Source: Cyclobacteriaceae bacterium (GTDB lineage: Bacteria; Bacteroidota; Bacteroidia; Cytophagales; Cyclobacteriaceae). Taken from it: DNA of 42,821 bases. Made by a program: the position numbers and the translations under genes. Below the pieces are notes generated by a model that searched no databases, was not told where the DNA came from, and saw only the letters and a program-made list of their open reading frames with translations. Position 1 is the first letter of the stretch; each line of letters opens with the position of its first letter. This document shows, piece after piece, positions 25,340 to 34,934 of this stretch. Location of the stretch: NCBI GenBank assembly GCA_021604845.1, contig BQJT01000013.1, forward strand, positions 1-42,821. The letters run 5' to 3'.

Positions 25340-26782
25340 TTAACTTAGCTTAGCCGCAAATTCATCATCCATTTTTATATACATGGATGGAGAAAAACCC
25401 TGCTTTTGAAACATATTAAATTTCTGGATCAGCGCCCTGATCTTATCTTCTTTGTTTTTCTTCAGCTCACTAATTGATACTTTCAGAATCTTGGTGAAGA
25501 TCAGTAAATGTTCGCAATTTTCTTTTCCAATAATTCTGATCTGTCTCTGAATACTATTGATCAATTGGTTGAATAGATCATAGTCGTTCAGGAGGCAGTA
25601 TTGAAGTGCCAGAATTACCTTTATTTCTAATTGCGTGTTGGGATATCGCTTGAGGCTTACTTCATTCAACAAGTTGTTGATCCAACGGGCCGCTTCATCA
25701 TACTTTTTTACATAGTAGCAAGATAGCGCACGATACAACATATAGGTTACATACTGGGGAATGTCATTCTTATCCACCTCGAAGTCAATAAACATATGCT
25801 CGTTTTCCTCATACATTTCTTCTTCTAATTTTAATCGTTTGTGTCTTTCGAGCTTAGTGATTAGAAATTGAGAAGGATAAGTATACAGGTTGTAATTGGA
25901 CAGCAAAAGTGCAGTATCCTCGTTTACCTCTTCGAAATATTTTTCCGCTTTACGGTACACCCTGTAATGATTGTAATATTCAAGTTTTAAAAATTCGAAT
26001 ATGATCTTCAGATGGTGATAAATAGAGTCCAGATTATAATCCTCAAAGGTCTTTTGGATCTTTAACAAGATGTCCTCAATGGGTTCCAGGTCGTCATCAA
26101 GGGAATCTTCTTCAATTTCTACAAACAACCGATGAAAAATATTCAAACAACTTTGATATACATACAGTCTATGGGATTTATACAAGGCCCCGACATTGTT
26201 CATTTCCTTGTTTAATAGAGTGAGTCCAAGTTTTTCGGTCTCACTGTTGGACAGGGTATACTGACCATACTTCTTAAAGTATCCCCCTAGAAGGTCTTCC
26301 GCTTTATCAACTGCCAGCATATAAGCAACATGTTGGTTGTAAGACTGGGAGTAGTTGTAATGATCCGGATGGTTAATATGAAGTTTCTTGAGCGATTTAT
26401 AAATAATCGTCAATTCATTGGAAAGGTCATAATCGAGCAGTTCCTTTTCCAGCTTCTTCAAGGTTGCAATGGCAATAGCTTTCTTCTTGGTAAAGATTAT
26501 TTCGTTGATATTGGCCACTTTTTTCAGCAGGTCGGTGCGTGGGCTTTCCAGTTGCTGCAGTAAGTATTCTTCAATTTTCTGATTGAGTCGAGATCGCAGG
26601 GTATAATAGGCATTGGTATTCACCTCCAATTCTGACATGATCTTGTTGTCAGAGGTGGATTTTTCCCGCATTGATTTTAAAAGATAAGCTGATTTGTCGG
26701 CACCATTCTCCATCAGGGAATCATGAATTGCCTCAAAATCTGGTTCAGAAAGTTGCTTGATAATATTCTTTAACTTGGCCAT
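25340..26782 (-). CDS. Conserved helical protein of unknown function
   Basis: This 480-aa, almost entirely helical, highly charged protein has no signal peptide or membrane helix. The N-terminal 70 residues include NKIMSELEVNTNAYYTLRSR and could form a small helix-turn-helix-like unit. The rest reads like irregular tetratricopeptide-type helical pairs, for example YRVYRKAEKYFEEVNED and ALSCYYVKKYDEAARWINN. I recall similar proteins in other Cytophagales, but I know no function. It is probably a cytoplasmic scaffold. It ends 12 bp from a convergent receiver-domain gene. Confidence 0.85.
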   Translation of the reverse strand: MAKLKNIIKQLSEPDFEAIHDSLMENGADKSAYLLKSMREKSTSDNKIMSELEVNTNAYYTLRSRLNQKIEEYLLQQLESPRTDLLKKVANINEIIFTKKKAIAIATLKKLEKELLDYDLSNELTIIYKSLKKLHINHPDHYNYSQSYNQHVAYMLAVDKAEDLLGGYFKKYGQYTLSNSETEKLGLTLLNKEMNNVGALYKSHRLYVYQSCLNIFHRLFVEIEEDSLDDDLEPIEDILLKIQKTFEDYNLDSIYHHLKIIFEFLKLEYYNHYRVYRKAEKYFEEVNEDTALLLSNYNLYTYPSQFLITKLERHKRLKLEEEMYEENEHMFIDFEVDKNDIPQYVTYMLYRALSCYYVKKYDEAARWINNLLNEVSLKRYPNTQLEIKVILALQYCLLNDYDLFNQLINSIQRQIRIIGKENCEHLLIFTKILKVSISELKKNKEDKIRALIQKFNMFQKQGFSPSMYIKMDDEFAAKLS

Positions 26783-27340
26783 TTTAAAAAAATAATGAAT
26801 AGAAATAAAAATTATTCCAATATACCGAAATATTTCGAAATGTAATATTCTTTATAAATTTTATAAAAAAATGATAATATGTTGACCAGATAATGCACTA
26901 GTCAAATACCTTACCAAGCCCCACGTTCTGTCTGGGGGCATTGGATTCGCTTTTTCAACAAATTATATATGAAATTCAAAATTGATATTATGTAATATTC
27001 GGAGGCAATATGCAGATATTGAGTGTGAGAGTGGGTGGGAGTGTGAGTGTGAGCCTGCCTGCCGGCAGGTGTGAGTGTGAGTGTGAGTGTGAGTGTGAGT
27101 GTGAGTGTGAGTGTGAGTGTGAGTGTGAGTGTGAGTGTGAGTGTGAGTGTGGCGCGCAAGCATTAAGAGGTATATCAAACACCAGATGATACCAACCGCC
27201 CAGGTTGGCCCATACATATTAACAGTATCGTTTCCGGTCGAAGCCTGCCAGGTTAAACCTTATTCACGCATGCTTGAGCACATAGCCAAGAACCCATAAC
27301 CCATAATTCATAACCCACAATTCATAACCTACCAATTCAG
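26783..27340. other. Intergenic region with tandem repeats
   Basis: These 557 bases hold no gene. They contain the hexamer array at 27021-27150, a 12-bp palindrome inside it, and at 27289-27330 a run of short imperfect repeats built on CATAACCCATAATT. Reading frames through the hexamer array encode only alternating dipeptides (His-Thr, Leu-Thr, His-Ser) and are not genes. The remainder probably contains the promoter of the 480-aa protein gene. Confidence 0.75.
27021..27150. repeat. GTGTGA hexamer tandem array interrupted by a palindrome
   Basis: An uninterrupted run of about 13.7 copies of GTGTGA spans 27069-27150. Degenerate copies lie at 27021-27053, and the palindrome CCTGCCGGCAGG (27058-27069) sits between the two parts. 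The array is a simple-sequence tract likely to vary in copy number. Confidence 0.95.
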
Positions 27341-28771
27341 CTAGATGGCCCACCCGGCGCGGTAATCCCTCATTACAAACTCATTGGCCAGGTCAAAATT
27401 AGTTATACGCATATTCTTGGCGTCCCACAATAATTTCTTGCGTCCAGGGAAAACGGACCTCCCTTCGCTATCTTTCTCCTGGTGCATATATGCCCTAATG
27501 GCCAGATTGCCCATCAGGACTGCCTCTGTAAATGGTCCTGCATAGTCAAACGGCGAGCTTACCTCAGCCTGTTGGTAACCTTTCATACACGCATTAACCC
27601 AGGAAACATAATGTCCTTCCGGTACTCTCTTTAAGGTCTTGGGAACTGCATCGGCTTCTTCTTTTCTTGAAGTTGGCAGTAATATCGGGTCTCGGGAGTA
27701 ATTACCTATAAGTTTACCCTTGGTTCCTTCGAATATATAGCCGTTGCTTAAATCCCCAACATCTTCGTTTGCACCCAATTCCTCAGGACGTTCCGGTCTT
27801 AGCCCTCCGTCCATCCAGGTAAGCTTTATAGTTCCCTGGCCATCGGTTCGTGGAAATGTCAAATGAATAATAGCGGATGCCGGGCAACTTTCCTTGAAAT
27901 CAGCAACCTTAAAGAATCCTTCCCAGGCAGTAGTAGTGCTGCACTCTACTTCAGTTGGGTAATCAACAGGCAGGATCCGAAATATAGGATCCATAATATG
28001 GCAACCCATATCCCCCAATGCACCGGTGCCAAACGCCCACCAACCTCTCCAATTGAATGGAACATAAGCAGGATTGTAAGGAGTGGTCTCAGCAGGGCCT
28101 AGCCACAAATCCCAATCCAACTCAGCGGGTATCTCATGCTGCCCGGTTGGAGCTGGAATCCCCTGAGGCCATACGGGTCTGTTGGTCCAGGCGTAGACCT
28201 TGTTTACTTCACCAATTAATCCCGCATCAATTATCTCCTGGGTTCTGCGCACGGGTTCCGCCGATGCCCATTGATTACCCATTTGGGTAACCACTTTATA
28301 TTTTCTGGCAGCTTCCGTCAACATTCTTGCTTCCTTAATGCTGTGTGTTAATGGTTTCTGCACATATACATGCTTCCCAAGTTGCATAGCAGCTAAAGTA
28401 GCCACTGCATGTGTGTGGTCAGGGGTTGATACGGTTACTGCGTCAATATCATTCCCTATCTTGTCCAGCATTTCCCTGAAATCCTTAAAGTATTTAGCCT
28501 CAGGAAAATTCTTTTTGGAATCTACCGCCATTCGGTCATCTACGTCACATAAGTAGGCAATTTTGGCGTGGGGGCTTTCCGCTATGGAAGTCAGGTCTGA
28601 TTTTCCCTTACCTCCAACCCCGATCCCGGCGATAATTACCGTATCACTAGGTGGTATAAAACCAGTTCCTCCTAATACATGTCGTGGAACAATGGTAAAG
28701 GCTGCTATTGAGCTGGCAGTGGCCTTCACGAATTTTCTTCTGGAGAAATTATTTTTGATCGGTGGATTCAT
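27341..28771 (-). CDS. Gfo/Idh/MocA-family oxidoreductase, Tat-exported
   Basis: This 476-aa protein has a twin-arginine signal NNFSRRKFVKATASSIAAF (Arg11-Arg12), so it should be exported folded with its cofactor. The Rossmann fold follows (AGIGVGGKGKSDL, about 48-60), with STPDHTHAVATLAAM and the substrate/cofactor motif VYVQKPLTHS (QKP at 138-140, where most relatives have EKP). A C-terminal domain contains GALGDMGCHIMD. Such periplasmic members act on sugars or glycosides using tightly held NAD(P). The long, Tat-carrying type is common in Bacteroidota and Planctomycetota. The substrate cannot be deduced; no sugar operon surrounds it. Confidence 0.92.
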   Translation of the reverse strand: MNPPIKNNFSRRKFVKATASSIAAFTIVPRHVLGGTGFIPPSDTVIIAGIGVGGKGKSDLTSIAESPHAKIAYLCDVDDRMAVDSKKNFPEAKYFKDFREMLDKIGNDIDAVTVSTPDHTHAVATLAAMQLGKHVYVQKPLTHSIKEARMLTEAARKYKVVTQMGNQWASAEPVRRTQEIIDAGLIGEVNKVYAWTNRPVWPQGIPAPTGQHEIPAELDWDLWLGPAETTPYNPAYVPFNWRGWWAFGTGALGDMGCHIMDPIFRILPVDYPTEVECSTTTAWEGFFKVADFKESCPASAIIHLTFPRTDGQGTIKLTWMDGGLRPERPEELGANEDVGDLSNGYIFEGTKGKLIGNYSRDPILLPTSRKEEADAVPKTLKRVPEGHYVSWVNACMKGYQQAEVSSPFDYAGPFTEAVLMGNLAIRAYMHQEKDSEGRSVFPGRKKLLWDAKNMRITNFDLANEFVMRDYRAGWAI

Positions 28772-28847
28772 TGTCGGTGGATTTACTTAACAGCACGAAA
28801 TATAAACCAATGGTCACCTAAAATCAAATCAGCAGTTGGTTCAGTTC

Positions 28848-28892
28848 AAAAAAAAAGGATGAGCCATCGGAATTTAACACCGGCCCATCCTT
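28848..28892 (-). terminator. Intrinsic terminator of tRNA-Ala
   Basis: AAGGATG (28855-28861) pairs with CATCCTT (28886-28892). On the minus strand the stem is followed by a run of T's (A's at 28848-28856). It lies 6 bases past the tRNA 3' end. Confidence 0.8.
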
Positions 28893-28897
28893 AAAAG

Positions 28898-28971
28898 TGG
28901 AGCATATCAGAGTCGAACTGATGACCTCTACGCTGCCAGCGTAGCGCTCTAGCCAGCTGAGCTAATGCCCC
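28898..28971 (-). tRNA. tRNA-Ala (anticodon GGC)
   Basis: The minus strand gives acceptor GGGGCAT paired with ATGCTCC and discriminator A. The third pair is G-U, the universal alanine identity element. The anticodon loop CTGGCAG gives GGC, and the T loop contains TTCGACT. It is 74 nt with no encoded CCA. No duplication of its 3' end was found nearby. Confidence 0.97.
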
Positions 28972-29016
28972 GGTTCCCTCACTCAGGGCTGCAAATATAA
29001 TGCTTTCCTGATTATT

Positions 29017-29481
29017 TTAAAATGGACGGCGGGCCTTTACAAATACCCCCCGGTAATAATTAGACATCAGGTTATTTTCCACCACTCCAAGTTTGGTCGA
29101 ACTATGAATAAATCGGATGTCTTTTTTATTCCTTACCATGGTTACCATGCCCACATGAGTAATCTTTTTTCTTCCTTTTTTCTTGGAAAAAAACACCAGG
29201 TCGCCAGGCTCCAGCGCTCCAAGCTTTACCGGTTTCCCAAATTTGCTTTGTTCAGCAGAAGTCCTTGGTAGCGATAGACCTGCACTTTTATAAGAGACAC
29301 AAAGCAAACCACTACAGTCCATTCCTCTTTTAGTGGTACCACCATACCTATATGGAGTTCCCGTATAAGAACGTGCGGTGACTATGGCACTATCAATTTT
29401 AGAATCAAGGGAGTTGCGGCTTTTGGTGGCGGAACAGCTACAAAGTATTGCCACAAGAAATAGATAAAAAAATCTTTTCAC
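29017..29481 (-). CDS. NlpC/P60 cysteine peptidase lipoprotein
   Basis: This 154-aa protein has a lipoprotein signal (MKRFFYLFLVAILCSC) and a compact NlpC/P60 domain. The catalytic Cys56 is in MDCSG, His109 in ITHVGM, and the third polar residue is probably His126 in RFIHSST. Before the Cys stands the typical TPYRYGGTTKRG. These enzymes cut peptide stems of peptidoglycan, usually between D-gamma-Glu and the diamino acid. Length is that of minimal Spr/NlpC types with no binding domain. It is divergent from the asparagine synthetase gene, with about 110 bp between them for both promoters. Confidence 0.93.
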   Translation of the reverse strand: MKRFFYLFLVAILCSCSATKSRNSLDSKIDSAIVTARSYTGTPYRYGGTTKRGMDCSGLLCVSYKSAGLSLPRTSAEQSKFGKPVKLGALEPGDLVFFSKKKGRKKITHVGMVTMVRNKKDIRFIHSSTKLGVVENNLMSNYYRGVFVKARRPF

Positions 29482-29595
29482 CGGTTCAGCTTTTCTGCTT
29501 TAACGTAAAATACTGCAAGTCATTTCAAAGATAAAACGATTTGTACATTTTAGGGTAGTAAATAGTATTTTAGGCTCTCAATTTAATTCATTCTT

Positions 29596-31512
29596 ATGTG
29601 CGGAATTACCGGGATAATGGCTTTTAATGAGATTGGCAGGATGCACATGATCCATTTGGCAAAGGCTACCGGTTTATTAAAACACCGTGGCCCCGACTAC
29701 CAGGGAACATTTATAACAGAGCGGGTCGCCTTAGGTCATAGACGATTATCTGTAATTGATCCCAGACCTCAGGGACATCAGCCGATGTCTGATGGTACAG
29801 GGCGTTACCATATAGTTTATAATGGTGAGATATATAATTATCGTGAACTCAGGCAGCAAATGCAGAATAACGGGCAGGAGTTTACCTCCGATACAGACAG
29901 CGAGGTTTTACTATACCTTTACATAAAGCATGGCGTGCAATGCCTAAATATGCTCAATGGCTGTTTTGCTTTTGCCATCCTGGATACCGCTGAAAACCAG
30001 CTTCTCCTGGCGAGAGATCGCTTCGGGATCAATCCTTTAGTGTACTATCAGGATAAGGATAAGTTCGTGTTTGCCTCCGAAATGCGATCACTGCTGGCTT
30101 ATAATATACCTAAGACTCTTGATTATCAATCACTTCAACTATACCTGGAGTTAAATTATGTGCCGGCACCTAATACCATGCTGACTGGTATAAAGAAACT
30201 ACTTCCCGGATGTTACCTGATGATAAACGCATCTCAAAACGATGAAGTCAGATATTACAATATTCCTGAACCACAGGAAGTGCCAGTCACCTCTTTATCT
30301 TATACTAGTAATTGCAAGGAACTGGCTGAATTGTTGGAGGCTGCGGTGGTGCGCAGGCTGGTAGCAGATGTTCCAATTGGGGCTTTTCTAAGTGGCGGGC
30401 TGGACAGTTCAGTGCTGGTTGCTATCGCCAGCCGGCATATTCAGAAGTTAAATACCTTCTCCATCGGGTACCTGGATCAACCCTATTTTGACGAAACGCA
30501 TTATGCTGAACTGGTGGCTGGTAAATTTGCCACCAATCATTCTGTTTACAAACTGTCCATATCTGACTTGTATCAGCACTTATTTGATTTCTGGGACCAC
30601 CTGGATGAACCGTTTGCCGACAGCTCGGCCCTTCCTACCTATATTTTGAGCAAGTATACCAGCAAATCCGTTACGGTAGCACTTTCAGGGGACGGCGCTG
30701 ACGAATTGTTTGGTGGTTACAATAAATATGAAGCAATACAAAGATCTCTAAAGCCCGGGTTGGCTAACTCAATAATTAGGTCATTGTCACTGATTACCGG
30801 GCTTTTGCCGAAGTCTCGCAATGGAGCATTGTCAAACAAGTTCCGACAGTTGGACCGAATGGCCAGGGGCTTAGAGCTTCCGGTTGATGAGCGGTACTGG
30901 TATTGGGCATCAATTGCAACCAAAGAAGAAGCTCTGAAAGAATTAAGCGAACAAGCCTTGTTGAATCTGGACCAACTGGAAACTGACGAAAGGAGACAGT
31001 ATTTTCTAAAGCAACTCGGTCCGGAACCAACACTAAATCATGTTCTACGAACGGATCTTCAACTGGTATTGCCTAATGATATGCTGACAAAAGTAGATTG
31101 GATGAGCATGGCCCATGGCCTGGAAGTAAGGGTACCCTTTCTCGATCACGAACTGGTTAATTTTGTAACAGGGTTGCCGGTTGAGTTTAAAATTAACCAG
31201 GGAAAAAGAAAACGGATCCTTCGGGATACTTTTAAAGATCTTTTGCCCGGAGAAATTTACCAACGGCCAAAAAGTGGATTCGAAGTTCCTTTGTTGGGCT
31301 GGATGCGAACAGAACTGTCCGGGTTAATCGAAAATGAACTTTTACACCAAAGTTTTATTAAGGAACAGGGGATATTTGATCCTAACTATATCGGGGGTTT
31401 GAAAAAACGGCTTCACAGTAAAAATCCTGGTGACATTCCAGCCAGAATTTGGGGGTTGTTGGTGTTCCAAAGATGGTGGAAACGATACATGCCGGAGGGT
31501 TCAATTGCCTAA
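29596..31512 (+). CDS. asnB: Asparagine synthase (glutamine-hydrolysing)
   Basis: This 638-aa protein begins MCGITGIM, giving the N-terminal nucleophile Cys2 of class II glutamine amidotransferases; HRGPDYQG and FNGEIYN-like motifs (YNGEIYNYREL) follow. The synthetase domain has the ATP pyrophosphatase loop SGGLDSS (266-272) and SGDGADELFGGY. It makes asparagine (or an amide on another acceptor) from aspartate, ATP and glutamine. The length near 630 and the C-terminal WWKRY region resemble the AsnB type often found in exopolysaccharide or amide-modification clusters. With no such cluster here, plain asparagine synthesis is most likely. Confidence 0.93.
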   Translation: MCGITGIMAFNEIGRMHMIHLAKATGLLKHRGPDYQGTFITERVALGHRRLSVIDPRPQGHQPMSDGTGRYHIVYNGEIYNYRELRQQMQNNGQEFTSDTDSEVLLYLYIKHGVQCLNMLNGCFAFAILDTAENQLLLARDRFGINPLVYYQDKDKFVFASEMRSLLAYNIPKTLDYQSLQLYLELNYVPAPNTMLTGIKKLLPGCYLMINASQNDEVRYYNIPEPQEVPVTSLSYTSNCKELAELLEAAVVRRLVADVPIGAFLSGGLDSSVLVAIASRHIQKLNTFSIGYLDQPYFDETHYAELVAGKFATNHSVYKLSISDLYQHLFDFWDHLDEPFADSSALPTYILSKYTSKSVTVALSGDGADELFGGYNKYEAIQRSLKPGLANSIIRSLSLITGLLPKSRNGALSNKFRQLDRMARGLELPVDERYWYWASIATKEEALKELSEQALLNLDQLETDERRQYFLKQLGPEPTLNHVLRTDLQLVLPNDMLTKVDWMSMAHGLEVRVPFLDHELVNFVTGLPVEFKINQGKRKRILRDTFKDLLPGEIYQRPKSGFEVPLLGWMRTELSGLIENELLHQSFIKEQGIFDPNYIGGLKKRLHSKNPGDIPARIWGLLVFQRWWKRYMPEGSIA

Positions 31513-31561
31513 TCCTATTCCAAACTGCTAATTTGTGTTAATTTCGTGACCAAATATTAGA

Positions 31562-34489
31562 GTGGTGCAGGAAGAACTTAATCAGCTTTCCCTTAAACTG
31601 AACGGGGAGCTTCATACCAGCGATGCAATGCGCATCCTTTATGCCACAGATGCCTCCGCCTACCGGGAGCTTCCACTGGCGGTAGTGATGCCAAAAAATG
31701 AGCAGGACCTTATTGAACTGGTTAAATTTGTCAGTGTTCATCATTTGTCCCTGATACCACGTACTGCAGGAACCAGTCTGGCCGGTCAGGTGGTAGGCAA
31801 TGGCATTGTACTGGATTTGAGTAAGCATTTTGACCAGGTGCTTGAGGTGAATCCGGAAGAACGGTGGGTACGGGTGCAACCTGGATATGTGAGAGATGAT
31901 TTAAACCGTCATCTGGCAACCTATGGATTGATGTTTGGCCCCGAAACGGCGACTGCCAACCGGGCAATGATAGGTGGGATGATTGGGAACAATTCCTGTG
32001 GCGCTAATTCTATTGTTTACGGAAGCACCAGAGAGCATTTGATAGAGGTAAGGGCAGTTTTGAGTGACGGCAGTGTTACCACTTTCGGGCCATTGACGGA
32101 CCTGGAATTTGTAGCAAGATCACGTGCCGCAGAAACGGCTTCTGATTTGGAAACCTCCATTTACAGGTCCCTGAAGTCATTACTTTCCGATGAAAAAAAT
32201 AGTGCAGAAATCAAAAAAGAGTTTCCCAAAGCAAGTATTCCCCGGCGGAATACGGGTTATGCGCTTGATATGTTATTGAATCTCCATCCTTTTAATCAAT
32301 CAGGAGATCAGTTTAACCTCTGCAAGCTGCTTGCTGGTTCTGAAGGTACTCTGGCATTGGTTACAGAAGCAAAGCTTAACCTGGTACCCATCCCTCCATC
32401 AGAAGGTTGCATGGTCTGTGTTCACTTTGATTCTATCCATGAAAGTTTACTGGGTAATCTGGTAGCTCTTAAATACCAGCCAACAGCCTGCGAACTGATG
32501 GATCACTATATACTGGAATGTACCAAAGAAAATATAGAGCAACGAAAAAACAGGTTTTTTGTAAAGGGAGATCCCAAAGCGATAATTGTAGTAGAATTTC
32601 GCTGCGAGTCTGAGGCTGAATGGAGGTCAAAAGCGGAACAATTGATTGCCGAATTGAAAAGTGAAGCTCTGGGTTACCACTATCCCGTGGTGACAGGTGA
32701 TGACATGCCACGAGTATGGCAGCTTAGGAAAGCCGGATTGGGGTTGCTGGCTAATATACCAGGCGAAGCAAAAGCAGCTCCAGTAATTGAAGACACCGCG
32801 GTTGATGTCAGGCAGCTACCGGAGTACATTAAAGAATTCAATCAGATACTAAACAGGCATGGTCTTTTCTCTGTCCATTATGCGCATGCCGGAACCGGCG
32901 AATTGCATCTCCGGCCAATTTTAAATCTAAAAAGTGCTCATGGTCAAAAGATGTTCCGGGTAATTGCAGAGGAGATTGCCAGGTTGGTAAAAAAGTATAA
33001 TGGATCATTAAGCGGTGAGCACGGAGATGGCAGATTAAGAGGGGAGTTTATTCCCTATATGGTAGGGAATCATAATTACCGGTTATTTCAGGAGGTGAAA
33101 AAAACCTGGGATCCACTGAATATTTTCAATCCGGGTAAGATTGTGAACAGTCCTCCAATGGATGAAAACCTCAGATACGAACCAGGCCAGATTACTCGGA
33201 CCTTTGAAACAGTATTCGATTTCGAACCATTTGGGGGTATAGTGCAGGCAGCAGAGCAATGCAACGGATCCGCAGACTGCCGAAAGACAGTATTAAGTGG
33301 CGGGACGATGTGTCCCAGCTACATGGCCACTAAAAATGAGAAAGACACTACCCGTGCCAGGGCAAATATTTTAAGAGAGATGCTTACCCGGTCGGAAAAG
33401 ACCAACCCATTTGCCGAACCGGAAATCAAAGAAGTTATGGATCTCTGCCTCTCGTGCAAAGGGTGTAAATCAGAATGTCCATCAAATGTTGACATTGCTA
33501 AATTGAAGGCGGAGTTTCTTCAACAACGATATAATACTGAGGGCATACCACTCCGTACCCGAATGATTGCAGGTTTCGATAAGGTCAATGAGATGGCCTC
33601 TCAATTTCCAGCACTCTACAATTTTTTAGTGACAAACAAAATTACCAGTACTGTATTTAAGTATATAGCTGGTTTTGCAACTGAAAGATCACTGCCAAGG
33701 TTACATACAACTACCCTGAAAAACTGGTTTAAAGAGCAAAGTAAAGACATTTCCAGTGGGAAGAAAGTGCTACTGTTCTGTGATGAGTTCACCAATTATA
33801 ATGATACAACCATTGGTATTACTGCTGTAAAACTGTTACAACAACTGGATTATCAGGTGATTATTCCTAACCACCTGGAAAGCGGGAGGGCGTTGCTTTC
33901 CAAAGGAATGCTAATAGACGCCCAAAAACTCGCCATTCGCAATGTAGAGTTATTGAAGGATAAGGTAAGTGAGTCGAATCCCTTGCTGGGAATTGAGCCC
34001 TCTGCAATTCTTACTTTCCGCGATGAATACCCTGCTTTGGTTCCCGATCATTTGAAGGAAGCTGCGGTGCAGCTGGCAGCGAATACTTATACCATCGAGG
34101 AATTTCTGGCGGCAGAAATGGAGCTGGGGAATATTTCCAGTGATCAATTCATAGACGAAAAGCGTTTGATCCGACTTCACGGGCATTGTCATCAAAAAGC
34201 CATCTCCTCGGTACTGCCCACCAAAAAGATTCTTTCGTTGCCAGCAAATTATACCGTACAGCTCATTCCTTCCGGTTGCTGTGGAATGGCAGGGTCTTTT
34301 GGCTATGAAAAGGAACACTATCAGCTATCAATGCAAATTGGGGAGTTGGTGTTGTTTCCCACGGTGCGTGAATTGGACGAAAATGTACTGGTGGCTGCCC
34401 CGGGGACCAGTTGCCGTCACCAGATTATGGATGGAACCGGCAAAAAAGCGCTTCACCCAGTAGAAATTCTATGGGAAGCCCTCAAATAA
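31562..34489 (+). CDS. Fused FAD-linked and Fe-S D-2-hydroxyacid dehydrogenase (D-lactate dehydrogenase-like)
   Basis: This 975-aa protein starts at GTG 31562, the start that gives the family's usual N-terminus (LNGELHTSDAMRILYATDAS); the next Met lies inside that conserved stretch. The N-terminal half is a PCMH-type FAD domain (TAGTSLAGQVVG, MIGNNSCGANSIVYGSTREH) with an FAD-oxidase C domain (SGEHGDGRLRGEF). A ferredoxin-type cluster follows, with Cys629, 632, 635 and 639 (CLSCKGCKSECP), then CCG domains (HGHCHQKA, SGCCGMAGSFGYE). It is GlcD and GlcF in one chain, oxidising D-lactate or glycolate and passing electrons to the quinone pool. It converges with a small gene, separated by a hairpin. 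Confidence 0.93.
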   Translation: MVQEELNQLSLKLNGELHTSDAMRILYATDASAYRELPLAVVMPKNEQDLIELVKFVSVHHLSLIPRTAGTSLAGQVVGNGIVLDLSKHFDQVLEVNPEERWVRVQPGYVRDDLNRHLATYGLMFGPETATANRAMIGGMIGNNSCGANSIVYGSTREHLIEVRAVLSDGSVTTFGPLTDLEFVARSRAAETASDLETSIYRSLKSLLSDEKNSAEIKKEFPKASIPRRNTGYALDMLLNLHPFNQSGDQFNLCKLLAGSEGTLALVTEAKLNLVPIPPSEGCMVCVHFDSIHESLLGNLVALKYQPTACELMDHYILECTKENIEQRKNRFFVKGDPKAIIVVEFRCESEAEWRSKAEQLIAELKSEALGYHYPVVTGDDMPRVWQLRKAGLGLLANIPGEAKAAPVIEDTAVDVRQLPEYIKEFNQILNRHGLFSVHYAHAGTGELHLRPILNLKSAHGQKMFRVIAEEIARLVKKYNGSLSGEHGDGRLRGEFIPYMVGNHNYRLFQEVKKTWDPLNIFNPGKIVNSPPMDENLRYEPGQITRTFETVFDFEPFGGIVQAAEQCNGSADCRKTVLSGGTMCPSYMATKNEKDTTRARANILREMLTRSEKTNPFAEPEIKEVMDLCLSCKGCKSECPSNVDIAKLKAEFLQQRYNTEGIPLRTRMIAGFDKVNEMASQFPALYNFLVTNKITSTVFKYIAGFATERSLPRLHTTTLKNWFKEQSKDISSGKKVLLFCDEFTNYNDTTIGITAVKLLQQLDYQVIIPNHLESGRALLSKGMLIDAQKLAIRNVELLKDKVSESNPLLGIEPSAILTFRDEYPALVPDHLKEAAVQLAANTYTIEEFLAAEMELGNISSDQFIDEKRLIRLHGHCHQKAISSVLPTKKILSLPANYTVQLIPSGCCGMAGSFGYEKEHYQLSMQIGELVLFPTVRELDENVLVAAPGTSCRHQIMDGTGKKALHPVEILWEALK

Positions 34490-34494
34490 TGATA

Positions 34495-34522
34495 ATCCAA
34501 ACAACCCGAGCGTTGTTTGGAT
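34495..34522. terminator. Hairpin between convergent genes
   Basis: The arms ATCCAAACAAC (34495-34505) and GTTGTTTGGAT (34512-34522) form a perfect 11-bp stem with a 6-nt loop. It sits between two converging stops, so it may end transcription from both sides, although neither side has a long T run. Confidence 0.6.
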
Positions 34523-34526
34523 CAAA

Positions 34527-34805
34527 TTAGACTTTAAGTTCCTTGTCTAAAACGAAAATCTGAACCGTTTCTCTTTTTACCCCGTCAAAAGCCATGGCTT
34601 CAGCAGTAGCCGGAGAATCCAGGATGCCCATATAAGTGTCAATGTCCTCTGGTTCGAAACATACCCCCACTTTGTTATTTTCGTTGATGCTAAATTGAAT
34701 TGGTTTGTTAATTGATTGACTCCTAAATAGGTCGGCGTGAGTTCTAAATCCTTCTTCCCATTTAGTTGAGTCTTCAACCTCTGCAGTTATTAGTACTTTA
34801 GTCAT
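34527..34805 (-). CDS. Small conserved protein, possible dimeric alpha/beta-barrel
   Basis: The start is placed at the ATG at 34805 (an earlier frame begins at 34862), giving 92 aa beginning MTKVLITAEVEDSTKWEEGF. The order strand, helix with WEEGFRTHADLFR, two strands with Gly/Val-rich VGVCFEPED, helix (PATAEAMAFDGV), final strand recalls small ferredoxin-like or ABM dimeric alpha/beta-barrel proteins, including families described only as DUFs. The function is unknown. There is no signal peptide, so it should be cytoplasmic. Confidence 0.7.
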   Translation of the reverse strand: MTKVLITAEVEDSTKWEEGFRTHADLFRSQSINKPIQFSINENNKVGVCFEPEDIDTYMGILDSPATAEAMAFDGVKRETVQIFVLDKELKV

Positions 34806-34934
34806 TTTGAGTTGGGTTTGCTTTTTCTTAGAAGATAACGAAATATCAGGAAAATTCAACACTGGAGTACTCCAAAAATTAGCTGCTCAAAAGCTTAAAC
34901 AGGTGCCCAGTTTCTGTTTCCGGTGCTTTAATTG

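Noticed and set aside
26911-27217. Three overlapping minus-strand frames made of His-Thr, Leu-Thr or His-Ser repeats
   Set aside because: They are translations of the GTGTGA array in its three frames and have no other protein character.
28898-28971. A second island at tRNA-Ala
   Set aside because: I found no duplicated 3' end of this tRNA in the window, and its neighbours look like normal chromosomal genes.
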